Below are positions 23,050 to 33,838 of a DNA stretch of 64,000 nt, piece by piece. Made by a program: the position numbers and the translations under genes. The number at the start of each line of letters is the position of its first letter. Within the stretch, counting starts at the first letter, position 1. The DNA is from Hydractinia symbiolongicarpus (Eukaryota > Cnidaria > Hydrozoa > Anthoathecata > Hydractiniidae). The notes under the pieces are model-generated. The model was not told where the DNA came from and searched no databases. It saw only the letters and a program-made list of their open reading frames with translations. The stretch is from assembly GCF_029227915.1 (NCBI RefSeq), contig NC_079876.1, positions 30,475,828 through 30,539,827 on the forward strand. The letters are read 5' to 3'.

Positions 23050-23400
23050 AGGCAGGATATAAAATTTTGATGACGTCAGCAACCTATGCATTAAAAAATT
23101 TTAGAATTTTGTTTTCACGTTGCATCTATTGTGTAGAGATTAAGGCGCTGATAAAGAAAATGTATATGATCATGTGCTTTTGATATGAGCGATTAATATA
23201 AGGAAGGGTTTAAAAATTTTGCTGACGTCAGCAATGGCCCCATCAAGACCGAAAAAATCTTTTTATAAATTTGTATACCTGTTACCTTCATCGCATAGAT
23301 CTTGAAACGCTGATAAGGAAAATATATAGGATCATGTACTTTTGACAAACGGTTGCTGAGATATTAGGGTTTGAGGGTTTTTGATGACGTATTCAACCCG
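23050..23400. repeat. Two degenerate ~175-bp tandem units with GACGTCAGCAA
   Basis: The units share TGACGTCAGCAA, a TTATAAATTTG-type AT tract, a GCTGATAA(A/G)GAAAATGTATA-like block and GATCATGT(G/A)CTTTTGA. A third GATGACG start follows at 23383. This is non-coding and resembles a subrepeat of the nearby Helitron-like family. Confidence 0.6.
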
Positions 23401-23519
23401 TCCATTCCAAAACGGATTCGGGGACCCAGGTTTTGGGTTTTCACCGCGTGGGTCCCAGGTGTTACTCACACGGTGAAAAAATCATTGACGTCACCACCTC
23501 GTTTCCAAGTTATTTGGTC

Positions 23520-23709
23520 TCAAATACGATACGATACGGTTTACCCTAGCGCCCAGTCCAGCGTCACGATTAATTTGTTAACGTATACTAAAACTTATTC
23601 GGCAAAATAAAATAACATTGACTAATTGTTTTTGCTATGTCGGGTTAACAACGTGTTGTAACCTGTGTTTTTATTTCTGCTAAAGTTGCAGTAACATATA
23701 TTTTTAAAA
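23520..23709 (+). repeat. Fragment of the Helitron-associated body repeat
   Basis: It is shared with 26920-27060 and 37800-37935. Common text includes GTCACGATTAATT, TTATTCGGCAAAATAAAATAA, TTGTTTTTGCTATG and a TTTTTATTTC tract. Confidence 0.75.
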
Positions 23710-23831
23710 TCTATACTATAATACCCGTATACGTCTGTCTGTCACGCAAAATGGTAGCTTAGCTGCGTAAGTACCGAGACGCATATAAAGAACGGGCGAA
23801 CCCGTGGATTTTTCCACGACCTAACGACTAG
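23710..23831 (+). mobile_element. Very short complete Helitron-like element (122 bp)
   Basis: It starts TCTATACTATAATACCCG after an A and ends with hairpin CCGTGGATTTTTCCACG, an 8-9 base spacer and CTAG followed by T. Insertion between A and T, a 5' TC, a 3' hairpin and terminal CTAG are the canonical Helitron ends. Nothing is encoded. The same layout recurs at 38111-38238 and, inverted, at 56058-56225. Confidence 0.8.
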
Positions 23832-23849
23832 TATATATATATATTACAC

Positions 23850-24345
23850 CTAAAACAATATATTGTGTGTGATTTACGACATAATAAACCGTACTAAAGC
23901 TCTTCACCTGAATATGTGAACAGTTTACGACTGCTATTAATTGTTTCACTGGTGTGTTCAAAGCTGTTTGCCTATACTAGGCGTTCAACCTGGTTGCACA
24001 AATAATTTTGAATTTACCGCCGAAACTCATTATGCAAAATAAAGTAACATTGACTAATTGTGTTTGTTATGACGGAGTAACAATGGTTTGTATAACTGTT
24101 TTTATTTCAGCTATCGTTGTCGAAAAGTTATTTTTTTTCAAAAATATGTTACCGTCGCAACACTGCAATGGAGTTATGCGCTGCACTTGATTTAGGATAT
24201 ACTGCATACCTGTGCTAAAGCACTTCACCCGATCGTGTAGCACAGTTTACGGCTCTTATTAAACACTCCATAAATTGTTCAACGCCGGGTCACAACTTGA
24301 CTTATGGCTTACCCCGACGTTTCGACGCCGGGTTTACCCGGCTAG
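23850..24345 (+). mobile_element. Helitron-associated body repeat ending in CTAG
   Basis: It matches the last ~450 bases of the body repeat at 26040-27263: the GACTAATTGTTTTTG block, TAAAGCACTTCACC and CTTACCCCGACGTTTCG. It ends in the stem GCCGGGTTTACCCGGC, which runs into CTAG at 24342-24345. The next bases start another Helitron-like 5' end. Confidence 0.75.
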
Positions 24346-24600
24346 TCTCTATTATAATAGCCGTCGTCTGTCTGTGTGTCAGCGAAAGCCGTGTCCCGTG
24401 GCGGAAACAAGAAATTTTTAAAATGCGCACCAATAACAAATGCGATATATTTTTGCCGACTTTGTTTTTACCGCTTGCGGGTAAGTATACCAATCACGAC
24501 GCCTGATTCTTTAAAAAACAATCGAAGATTTTCGCGACCAGAAGGAATCCAAGATTTTCGCTTATAAAAACAATATATTTTCGCGGCTGAATGAACGACA
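24346..24600 (+). mobile_element. 3'-truncated Helitron-like element
   Basis: TCTCTATTATAATAGCCGTC begins directly after the CTAG of the previous element. It continues through CGTCTGTCTGTGTGTC and GATATATTTTTG, text shared with 53400-53722, but the terminal hairpin and CTAG are absent. Confidence 0.6.
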
Positions 24601-26039
24601 GCCCGGCCTACCTGACTTTTTTTCTTCCATTTCTTTTTCTGTAGTTTTTAAGTAAGGGAAGAAAAAAGAGTCAGGTGGACCCTGGTTTCAATTTTTGACA
24701 GTTAAAAAAAGAGCTTTGAATTTTCGAAATTTTCCCGCATAATTTCGTAATTACTCATAATTATGCGAATTCAAATGTTACTTTAAAATGGCAGGGGTAA
24801 TAGAAGCAGTGATCAGAAACCGAAGAAGCTTTACCCTAAAAAGTCCTTCCAGCGCTTGAAATGAAATTTTATACCAAATGCAATGTTATTCACATGTTTA
24901 ACGAGCCAAAGCTTCAACATGATACGATTATACAGATTTACCTAAATGAGGGGCATGTGTTGACTTTTTCTCTCTTTTTTTTGGGAAATCTTCTCTGTAT
25001 ATTTCTTTTTCAAAAACACATTTTTAACTGCGCTACTTCGTCCGTTATGTTTGTTGAGCGCTTTGGTTTTAACGCCGTGGACATGTCATAGGTGTATTTC
25101 TTTGAAGAAACTCTTGTTGATTTTTCATAGTACATGTGAGCATGTGAGGTCATAAAGAACGTAAAAAAGAAAGCTTGTGGAAAAGCCTGGTGCTCATCAT
25201 CAGCATTTTTTCTTATTTCATTTGTACGCTTTGTCCTGCTCATTTAGCGAGAGCCATTTACAGGAGGTATCGTGTTGTTGGGGCCGATCTCTTAGAGGAC
25301 TGTATAATATATATGTATAGTAATAATGACGCAGAATTATTTCATGTAATGAACAGTGTATATTTATCTCGATAAAAGTCTTCGTACAACTACAACTAAA
25401 ATACAACTAACTTTCAAAAACGTGTTTCGTAAAAAATATAAACAACGCTCCACGGTTTGTTGTGGAACTAATATATACAAAGATGAGTTTTACAAATAAA
25501 GTCACAGGTGATTATGAATATAAGCAATAAAATGGATTTATGAAGTACGGAATATACCATAAGAATGAAAGAAATAACAATAAGCAGAATTATTTATTAA
25601 AAAGCAAAAACAAACCACCCTAACAGCTCTCGTAAATTAGACGGCACTGGTTGAACAACTTATTACTTAATTCTCGACAATTTAAACAAATAAAGTTAAC
25701 TAACGTTGGGGTCTAGGTTGATTAAAAGGTTTTCGTTTTGCTTTCCTTTTGTCAGTGAGGTTCGTTGAACGTACCTCACCGAAAACTTATTTACATATTT
25801 TTGTTCACGCCGACAATTAAAATTTTAGGCAATCAGCGACGTGAATTCAGATTGTGAATTCAAATTCAAGGGGGGTCCACCTGACTCCCCCCTGTTTGAC
25901 TTGTACTTTGGATTTTTTCTACTTTTCGCGGCCCTGTACCGTGTAGTCCCCGTTATGCCGAGAGCGTCAGGAACCCGGGCTAAATGAACAAAGGCCATTT
26001 TGATTTTTGAAATGGTCATGTGCAATGTGTGGGAGGTTT
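24601..26039. other. Gene-poor interval
   Basis: No supported gene. Two patches, 24610-24690 and 25860-25900, pair CACCTGACTC-type sequence with its inverse and may be decayed MITEs. Short ORFs near 24861, 25010 and 25175 overlap on both strands and have no domains. Confidence 0.4.
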
Positions 26040-27263
26040 GTAGGTCTGTTTGATTTTTTTATCTTCTGAAAGCTTTACATTTTTGTAATATTTGTTTTCT
26101 GTTTGTTTTCAATGTTAACCTAAATATATTGTCACGTTTTTTAGCCACGTACTAGATCTTAAGACACCAGTTTTAGGATTTTTGGCTAGAAACGAAGATT
26201 TTGCTACCTAGCTAGCTATCTAGCCATCTAGATCCATACTTATTACTATTCTGTATGGTATAAGACCTTTTTATCCTAGCCAACATTTAATTTAATGTTG
26301 AGGCTGTAGCCATTTAGCTATAGCTCCTATATTTGGCTAAAAAGTGAGAGCATAAAAATGCAGTTTGGGTGCAACAATATTCTTAAACAATAATTCTTAT
26401 GCTAAATGTAATAGCTAGGTAGCTATAGCTATATACATCTTTTATTATTTTCCTGAAAACCTTTTTCTGCAAATAAAATGGCTGAGCGATTGTTTTAGCT
26501 GGACTTGCAACAACAGGCTGTGTTTTTATTTAACCCGAAGTTGCAATGTCTTTTTTCGGAAAAGGGTATTACCCCTATAGGCCTGTTCAACTTTGGTTAA
26601 CTGTACTAAGCGCTTAGCCTGTTAACAACAGACTGTTTTTTTTTGGAAGAGCCTGTTGCACACCTATGTGCATGTGCAACGTGGTTTACCTATACTAAGG
26701 GTCAGCCCACTGTAACAATTAATTTTTAAACTTTCTCGGAAATCACGCCTGTACGGTTGTGCAACGTGGTTTACCTGGACTAGCCGCTCTGCTGGTTTTA
26801 ACAATGGACTGTTTCTTGTGTTGTGTTTTTTATTTAAACAGAGGCTGTGATAAATGTATTTTCAAAAGTGTATTATCCCTATACGCCTGTGCAGCACTGT
26901 TTAACTGTACTAAGCGCTCAGCCCGGTGTCACGATTAATTTTTTAACTTTCACAAAAAATTATTCCGCACAATAAAATAATATTGACTGATTGTTTTTGC
27001 TATGACAGGGTAACAACGGTATGTAAACTCTTTTTTTATTTCAGCTATCGTTGCTGGAAAGTTATTTTTTAAAAATATGTTACAGTCCCAACACTATAAT
27101 TGTATATGCGCTTCACATGATTTACAACATCTGTACTAAAGCGCTCCACCTGATTGTGTGGCACTTTACCACTCTTACTAAGCGCTCCACAGAGTGTTCA
27201 ACGCATGGTCACACCTTGACTTGTGGCTTACCCCGGCGTTTCGAAGCCAGGTTTCCTGGCTAG
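26040..27263 (+). mobile_element. Helitron-associated composite repeat, copy at 26-27 kb
   Basis: This ~1.2 kb non-coding repeat runs in parallel with 37080-38110. Shared blocks are AAATATATTGTCACGTTTTT, CACCAGTTTTA(G/T)GATTTTTGGCTA, AATAAAATGGCTGAGC, GTCACGATTAATTTTTTAAC and TTGTTTTTGCTATGAC. It ends in GGTTTCCTGGCTAG at 27250-27263, followed at once by TCTCTATAATAATAGC, the start of a second Helitron-like end. It encodes no RepHel protein. Confidence 0.75.
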
Positions 27264-27389
27264 TCTCTATAATAATAGCTGTATTTTGTCTGTTCAAAAG
27301 GGTTACCAATGTTCCTTTGATCTTTCCGCAAATTTTTAATCGGAAATCTTATGATTGATCAAAATAAATTACAGAAATTAATTTTTTTC

Positions 27390-27580
27390 CTTACACAATT
27401 TAAAGGGATCCCATGGTACTTTTACAAGTTGGACTTACCTGAAAGATTTTCATAAGAAATTCCTAATGACATATTCACTCTTTATTAAAAGTTCATGTAA
27501 CCCCAGATATCGTTTTTTAAATATTTGTTTTTCTTGCCGCCTTGATGACCGCTTCGATCTTCTTGTTCGTTAAAAATTTC
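27390..27580 (-). repeat. Host repeat flanking the 3' end of the LINE
   Basis: Read on the minus strand, this flank (AAATTTTTAACGAA..., ATATCTGGGGTTACATGAA, GTAAAAGTACCATGGGATCC) matches plus-strand 36663-36822. The matching left half lies at 32208-32330. The LINE therefore split a pre-existing repeat. Confidence 0.75.
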
Positions 27581-27875
27581 AAATGAAATGAAATGAAAAT
27601 GAAATGAAATAAACATATATTTCAGTTTACTAGGAGATAAATATACATTATTAATTAAAAATTTTTGCCCTAGTAAACCCTGGAAACTGCCAAAGTTAGC
27701 AGAGCTCGAAGTATGACAGCCACCGTGGACAATACAAAACACACAACTTACACAGACAACACTACAAAACAAGACAGACAAGCGAAAAAATGTGAAAAAT
27801 ATTGCAATTGCAAATCCCAAGAAAAAAGTGGTGTGAAAGTGATTGTGAACAATAGTAATTTTAGGTATATATAAA

Positions 27876-30800
27876 TTAAACATAATTAGACAACAATGTA
27901 TGCTTTATTAGAGATTTAAGTCTATGCAAAGGGAGATCTAAAAGTCTTATTTCAGGTAAGGTATTCTGACAACTAGACCATGATATGACACTTTGATGCC
28001 TAATGGATTTCAAACCAAATGCAGAAGTACGAACAGCACGCAAATTTATAAGGCCTAGGCTGTTAGCACGAGTATTATGAGAGTGAGAGAAGTCAATTGA
28101 AAAGGTACCAATCAGAGGAACAGGTAGATTGTTGTGAAGTAAATTATAAATAAATAATACATTTTGCAGTTTCACAGTATCTGTGAATTTAAGGATGCCT
28201 AAATCTTTATAATATTGGTTTGCATTTGTTCTATGGTTGGCAAAATTCATAAGACGTAAAGCACAATTTTGAAGGACAGTGATTCGGTTCACTTGTAAAC
28301 TTATGGACTGACCCCAGACTTGGAGCAATAATTTAGATTTGAGTGGAAAGAGCATTATAAACTGACAGAAGAACATCCATTGGCACATAATGTCTTATTT
28401 TTGCAATGATTCCATTAACCTTTTTCAATTTGGTTACAACTGAATTAATCTGGGACTTCCATCCTAGGTTAGAATCAAGCAGTACACCAAGATATTTTAT
28501 AGTTTCACTAGGAAAAACCTTTTGACATAGAAAGCTTAACTTCACAGTTAAAGGGTTTAGAGGGATGTCTAAAGAGTATATATTCCGTTTTACTAGCATT
28601 AAGAGATATTTTGTTAGCACTGAGCCAGTGCCAGAGGAATCTAAGATCAAGATTGACTTTTTTGACGAGGGATTTCAATGAGGGATTAAAGTGCAGCAAG
28701 TTTGTATCGTCAGCAAAGTGATGAAATAAGGAAAATTTTATTGCTTCGTGTAAGTCATTAATATAGAGCAAGAAAAGAAGTGGGCCAACTACAGATCCTT
28801 GAGGAACACCATGCTTCATAAATACCTTATTGAGAAAATACCTTTAATGGAGACAAACTGATCACGGTCAGAAAGATAGGATTTTTAATAAATTTAAGAC
28901 ATTACCTCTAACGCCATAATGAAACAATTTTTTCAATAAGATTTTATGGTCAACAGTACGAAAGCTTTTTGGAGATCTACGAAAATTCCACAAACATAAT
29001 TACCTTTGTCTAGGTTGTCAGCAATTTTTTGAATCATGTTAAGCAAAGTTTGTGAAGTGGAATAGTTTTTTCTGAAGCCAAACTGTTGTGAATATAGGAC
29101 CTTGTTTTTGTTAAGGAACTTATAAAGTCTATCATGAATCAGTTTCTCAAAAAGTTTGTCAATATTTGATAACAATGAGATTGGTCTATAGTTTGTGCAG
29201 TCGAGTTTGGATTCTTTCTTGTGAATAGGGATGACTTTAGTTAATTTAAGTTGAGTTGGAAAAACACCTAAGGTAAATGAGAGATTAATAATTTTAGATA
29301 AGGGACAAGCAATTTCATTTTTAATAAGACTCAAAACATTATAAGGAATACTTGATGGACCACTGGACTTTTTAGAGTTTATAGTAGATAAATATTTCAA
29401 AATCTCCTCTGGAGTGGTGGGTGACAGGAACATTGAATTGGGTACACTGTTTTTTAGAAACTGACTAAAGTTTTTAGGTGTGTGAGGAATTTTCTTGCGA
29501 AGGTTTGTTGCGACAGAAGAAAAAAAGTTGTTGAAAGTATTGGCTACAGTTAGGGGATCTGTGGTTATAGATTTATTAATGTTAAGTGAGATTAAATTAG
29601 ATTCATTGCGACTACTAGAAGAGATTAATTATACCTTTCCAGATGTTATTCTGGATGTTTTTTTTGAAATAATCAGAATAGTAATTCTTCTTACTGGTTC
29701 GACACAAGGATACAATCCTATTACGATATCTTTTATATCTTTTTTGGATGTTAGACTTAATGATAGGTTTTTTGCACACATAAAAGATTTATAAAGTTTG
29801 TCACGGATTTTCATGGATTTTAGAATACCTTTGGTCATCCAAGGATTTTGTGGTTCAGTTTTTGATTTTGTTGATAATATAGTTTTATATGGAACATGGA
29901 TATCCAAAATGGCTTTGAAGAAATTGTTAAAAGATGTGTTAACATCTTTATCACCTGTACAAAGTACATTTTCCCAATTTAATGCAGAGACTTCATTTGA
30001 GAAATTGGTTTCGTTAAATTTAGACCAGTCTCTCACTTTCAGTTTTTGTGGCTTAGACTTTTCATTAGTTCCATTGATAATAAGGAACTGAGGCAAGTGA
30101 TCAGAGATGCATGTTATAACATTACCAGAAATAGTGTTCAATTCATCAAGGGTAGTGAAAATATTATCTATGATAGTTTGACTTGACTCAGTCACTCTAG
30201 TAGGCAGGACGATATGAGGAAAAAGTCCAAAAGAATTAATAATATCTAAGAAATTTGTTGCATTAGTATTAGTATTTACTTGCATAATATCGATGTTGAA
30301 GTCACCCATCAGTGTCAGAGATTTTTTTTCAAGCGAGATTTTTTCCAGGAGAGGCATTAAAATATCATTGTTGAAGATCTCAACAGGCATTTTAGGATGT
30401 CTGTAGATACAACCTACAACAACATTTTTTCGGTTTTTGCGAATGACTTCAATAAATTTAGATTCTACTTTAAGCGACCTATAGGCAAGTTTATCTAGAT
30501 CAACACGAGTGGTATAATTAAGACTGTTGGATACATAAAGTAATGCTCCCCCCTTTTCTCCATCACATGGAGTGTGCTCAATTGTATAATTTGAAAGTGA
30601 AACATTACTTGGGATGATTTTATCTTGGAATTTTGTTTCAGTTATACCAATGATATCGAAAGCAAATTCAAGGTTTTGGAGGAGAGGTTTAACTCATCAA
30701 AATGCAGACTCAGAGATGCTATATTCATGTGAAAAAAAGAAAGAGCTTTCATGTTGTCCAACTTTAATGATGTAAATTCGTCTGTATCATAGTACCTACA

Positions 30801-31168
30801 GTTGACACCCTCAACACCCATATTTTCTTGTACAGTCTCGTAAAAGTTATTGAGATCATTCGTGCGGGACAAAAAAGATTTTAGTTTAGTATTTTTTGCA
30901 GAACTGGAATTTGAAAAGTCAGGAGGAGAGGTAGTACTCATGTTAGTAGAGTCGTCAGAGAAAACATTTCCTGGGGGAAGAACATTTCTAAGGCATTTTT
31001 GACAGGCCCAGTTAAATGGTGAGTCTTGGAGCAGAGTATATTCACTAGCTGTAATGTTGTTACATTTGGTATGAGACCATAATTTGCAGAGATCACAAAA
31101 TACTGCAGTATGGTTGTCATTCACTTATTTTCCACACACACTACAAGGGAAAGGGATTGCAAGGCACA
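27876..31168 (-). pseudogene. LINE ORF2: PHD finger, endonuclease, reverse transcriptase
   Basis: From the ATG at 31168 the frame opens a PHD-type zinc finger (FPCSVCGK, then CDLCKLWSHTKC and WACQKC). A TAA stop breaks it right after CSVCGK. Next comes an endonuclease/exonuclease/phosphatase domain with FFHMNIASL, LMGDFNID (near 30300) and ISDHLPQF. The reverse transcriptase follows, with SSGPSSIPYNVL, NYRPISLL, FGFRKNYST, GIFVDLQKAF, GVPQGSVVGPLLF and catalytic FHHFADDTNLL (near 28706-28725). Frameshifts lie near 30660, 29630 and 28935. The C-terminal part after RT includes ITVLQNCALRLMNF and ends at 27876. A normal ORF2 of this kind is a single chain; this one needs at least four repairs. 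Confidence 0.9.
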
Positions 31169-31437
31169 TTTTTCACACACAAACTAGACACAAGGGAATA
31201 GCAATACAAAACAATACTAAAGGGCATGAAAAATAAGCATTGTAAGGATGATATAAAAAATATAAAAGTTAACAACAATATTGGAAACAACTTAAATGAT
31301 ATTAGCAAAAACAAAAGAGAACAGAAATATTACGATCGTACAATCGTGTTTACACCGCCATTTTGGAATGCACACTAGAAATAACATAGTCTCGCTTGTA
31401 AATAAGACTAAAAACAACAACGGCTGCGCTTATTTGA

Positions 31438-32121
31438 TTATGTTTTCAAGAATTCGAATACGAAATCAGGAAACAAATCTTTTAGAACATCTTCATGGTC
31501 TATGTCGATAAAAAGATTGTCTTGGTTTACTTTTATTTGAACCATCCCGTTCTTGGTTCTCAATTTGCTGATCTTGTTGCTTTTAAAAAGTCTATTACAT
31601 CTTCCACGAATTTTTCTATTTAGCGGACAAAGACTTTCGTTGATGTACACCTTATTTTCGGGAATTTCTTTTAGTAAATTTTTCTTGCTAATTATCTTAT
31701 TTACAGTCTTCCGATTGGAAAATTTAACGATAACTGAATTTCTCTTTCCAATTCTGTGACAGGCTTGTATGTCTGTTTTCGGTTCGATGTTTACGCCGAT
31801 ATCGTTAAGAATGTTACTGACCTTGTCCTCTAACTGACTATCTTCAATCATTTCGTCAATTCCGGCGAAGTCGATACATTCTCGTCGGCTGTATTGCTGT
31901 GACTTAAGAAGATCAGTTTCGAGACTTTTAATTCTGGTTTGTAGATTGTTAGATGTTGTTTGTGAGACAGCTAAGTGTGATTCTAGGATTTCAATCCGTT
32001 TTTCCATCTTTCTTGTTATTTCAAGTATTTCTGTAACCTTTTCATTTTCTTTTTGATTGCTCAAGAAGAGATTAATAATTTCTTTCTTGTTTAATTGCTG
32101 CAGTTGCTGCTCAGTAAACAT
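31438..32121 (-). CDS. LINE ORF1 protein, intact 227-aa frame
   Basis: The N-terminal half is a predicted coiled coil (heptads across KVTEILEITRKMEKRIEILESH, about residues 25-80). It is followed by an RRM-like and C-terminal region with YSRRECIDFAGI, DIQACHRIGKRNSVIVKFSN and KVYINESLCPLNRKIRGRC. This layout matches ORF1 RNA-binding chaperones of LINEs. The frame is complete, unlike ORF2, which starts about 270 bases downstream. Confidence 0.88.
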   Translation of the reverse strand: MFTEQQLQQLNKKEIINLFLSNQKENEKVTEILEITRKMEKRIEILESHLAVSQTTSNNLQTRIKSLETDLLKSQQYSRRECIDFAGIDEMIEDSQLEDKVSNILNDIGVNIEPKTDIQACHRIGKRNSVIVKFSNRKTVNKIISKKNLLKEIPENKVYINESLCPLNRKIRGRCNRLFKSNKISKLRTKNGMVQIKVNQDNLFIDIDHEDVLKDLFPDFVFEFLKT

Positions 32122-32207
32122 TTTAAGATTAAAACGCCCTTTTAGTATTTTCTGTATTTTGGCTAACTTGATCCAGACATCCGTTCACCTTGACGGCCAG
32201 ATACAGG

Positions 32208-32414
32208 CTAGCTCCAGTCCTTTCTAGTGACACGTGACCCTATTACGTAGTATTTCAGTAGCGCTCTCAAATTAATGACTTTTACTCGCTATTATTAATG
32301 ACTTTCATAGCCAAAAATAATTAATAACTGTGGCAACAAAGTTAAAAAAATTCTATGTACATTTCACATTGACCTCTGTGCTAATGATTGTTTTTTTAAA
32401 AAAATAATTCAACA
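32208..32414 (-). repeat. Host repeat flanking the 5' end of the LINE
   Basis: On the minus strand it reads GCGCTACTGAAATACTACG, AGGGTCACGTGTCACTAG and GGACTGGAGCTAG. It is close to plus-strand 36597-36657 and is the other half of the repeat split by the LINE. Confidence 0.75.
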
Positions 32415-32417
32415 TAA

Positions 32418-32463
32418 AGGCCAATATCCACACACGGAAAACGTTCCGCGGACCGGACCGGAT
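32418..32463 (+). repeat. Left TIR of the Harbinger element
   Basis: AGGCCAATATCCACACACGG continues through GAAAACGTTCCGCGGACCGG to GGAT. It mirrors 35202-35247 with one mismatch. Confidence 0.95.
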
Positions 32464-32672
32464 CAAACGAAAACAAAGCTTTGCGCATGCTCATTGTTAG
32501 TTCATTGCGCAATCAAAACGGAAAATTGTCCGGTCCAGAAGCCAGAAGAAAGTTGAAATGTTTTCAACTTTTTTTCTGATCCGCGGAGCGACTAGCATTT
32601 TTGACCAATAACAAGCTACAAAAAAATAATCACGTGATATCAACAAACCACCAGAGCATGCTCAAATCAAAA

Positions 32673-33752
32673 ATGGCGCAGCAACAAACAGCAGAGCAGC
32701 ATGCTGCTATGGAAGATGAAAATGCAGCACAAATGCTAAGTTATGCTTGGCAATTACAACAACTTGGTCGGTTTAACATAAGCATGGCTAACGATGAAGC
32801 GTCTCAAGCTCCCACAGTTCCTCTGAGTTTCCAGCGAAGACATATATCAAACCCTAACACTTCATCATCATCAAGCAACAACAACAACAACAACAATGTC
32901 TTGCTGTTGTCATCACCAGAATCTACTGCAACTTTTACCACCCCTTCTTTAGCACCTCAAATTCAGACTGAGGTTGATAAGGGTGACGAGGAAGTCGATT
33001 CTAACTTTCTTGAAGTGTCACTTGCTTCTAGAATTGTGGATATAATGCCTAGCTATCCTTGTCTGTGGAAAACTAATCAAAGGTCATACAAAGATATTAA
33101 CAAAAAAGATCAAGCCTGGACTGAAATATCATTAAAGCTGGGGGCATCTGGTAAGATTTTTTTGTTCAGTTCCCTATGGAAGACATGTGCAAAATTAATT
33201 TCAGTTGATAGATTAGCTATATTAATTTTGCTTTAATGTTTGTTTTGTTTTAGTTGAAAAAATCAAATATGATTGGTCAAAAATACGAGAAAATTATCGC
33301 AAGTGCTTGAAAAAGAGAGACGCGAGAACGAAATCTGGTGCAGGATATGACAAGCTGCCCACTTGTAATTTTTTTAACGAACTTAGATTTCTGTCAGACT
33401 CATTGAGCAACAAGGTAACAGATAGCAACATTTTAAACAGTGATAGTGGTAGTGTGATTGATGTAGCTAGCAGCGAAACCAGTGAAGTTTCGGATGATGT
33501 TATAATATCGAACAAATGTAAAAAAAAAAAAGGAGTAATGATGATGCTCAAATTAGTTTAATTGATGCTGCTCTCCTTCAAACGTTAAACAAAGTAAACG
33601 AGAAACCGAATGCAAGACGTGAAGAGACAGATCCCGACACTCTGTTTTGTTTGAGTTTAGTGTCATCCTTATCAGCATTAACACCACAACAAAATGCTCT
33701 AGCTAAGCTGAAGCTTCAGCAGGTACTTTATGACATTAAGTATGCTGCATAG
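32673..33752 (+). pseudogene. Harbinger accessory MADF/BESS DNA-binding protein, frameshifted
   Basis: Exon 1 (from ATG 32673, preceded by TCAAAA) ends at 33150 with donor GTAAGA. A 103-base intron ends in GTTTTAG, and exon 2 starts at 33254. The spliced product has a MADF (Myb/SANT-like) domain: LASRIVDIMPSYPCLW, then EKIKYDWSKIRENYRKCLKK and FFNELRFL. The frame then ends early at 33559-33561. One frame over, after a run of twelve A (33520-33531), the expected BESS motif appears (DPDTLFCLSLVSSLSAL, then QQVLYDIKYAA) with a stop at 33750-33752. A one-step length error in the A run therefore separates the two domains. It could be a real mutation or a sequencing error. Confidence 0.88.
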
Positions 33753-33838
33753 AAAGACACGTAAACAAACTTTGTTCTTATTGCTTTTGTTTTGTGTACA
33801 TATTTACATCCTTGTATTATATATAAATATATATGTCG

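Larger units (their letters stand above)
27581..32207 (-). mobile_element. Full-length but decayed CR1-like LINE
   Basis: This 4.6-kb non-LTR retrotransposon has two ORFs on the minus strand. ORF1 is a coiled-coil protein. ORF2 carries PHD finger, endonuclease and reverse transcriptase. The 3' end is a short (CATTT)n tract (27581-27610 in plus coordinates as TGAAA repeats) rather than poly-A, as in CR1/L2-type elements. The ends are set by comparison with the uninterrupted relative at 36597-36822: the left flank GGAGCTAG is followed there directly by AATGAAAATTTTTAACG. ORF2 has stops and frameshifts, so this copy is inactive. Confidence 0.9.

Noticed and set aside
27485-27883. 132-aa minus-strand ORF
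   Set aside because: It covers the LINE 3' untranslated region, the CATTT tail and the host flank.
29495-30091. Plus-strand ORFs of 97-99 aa
   Set aside because: Antisense shadows of the LINE endonuclease.
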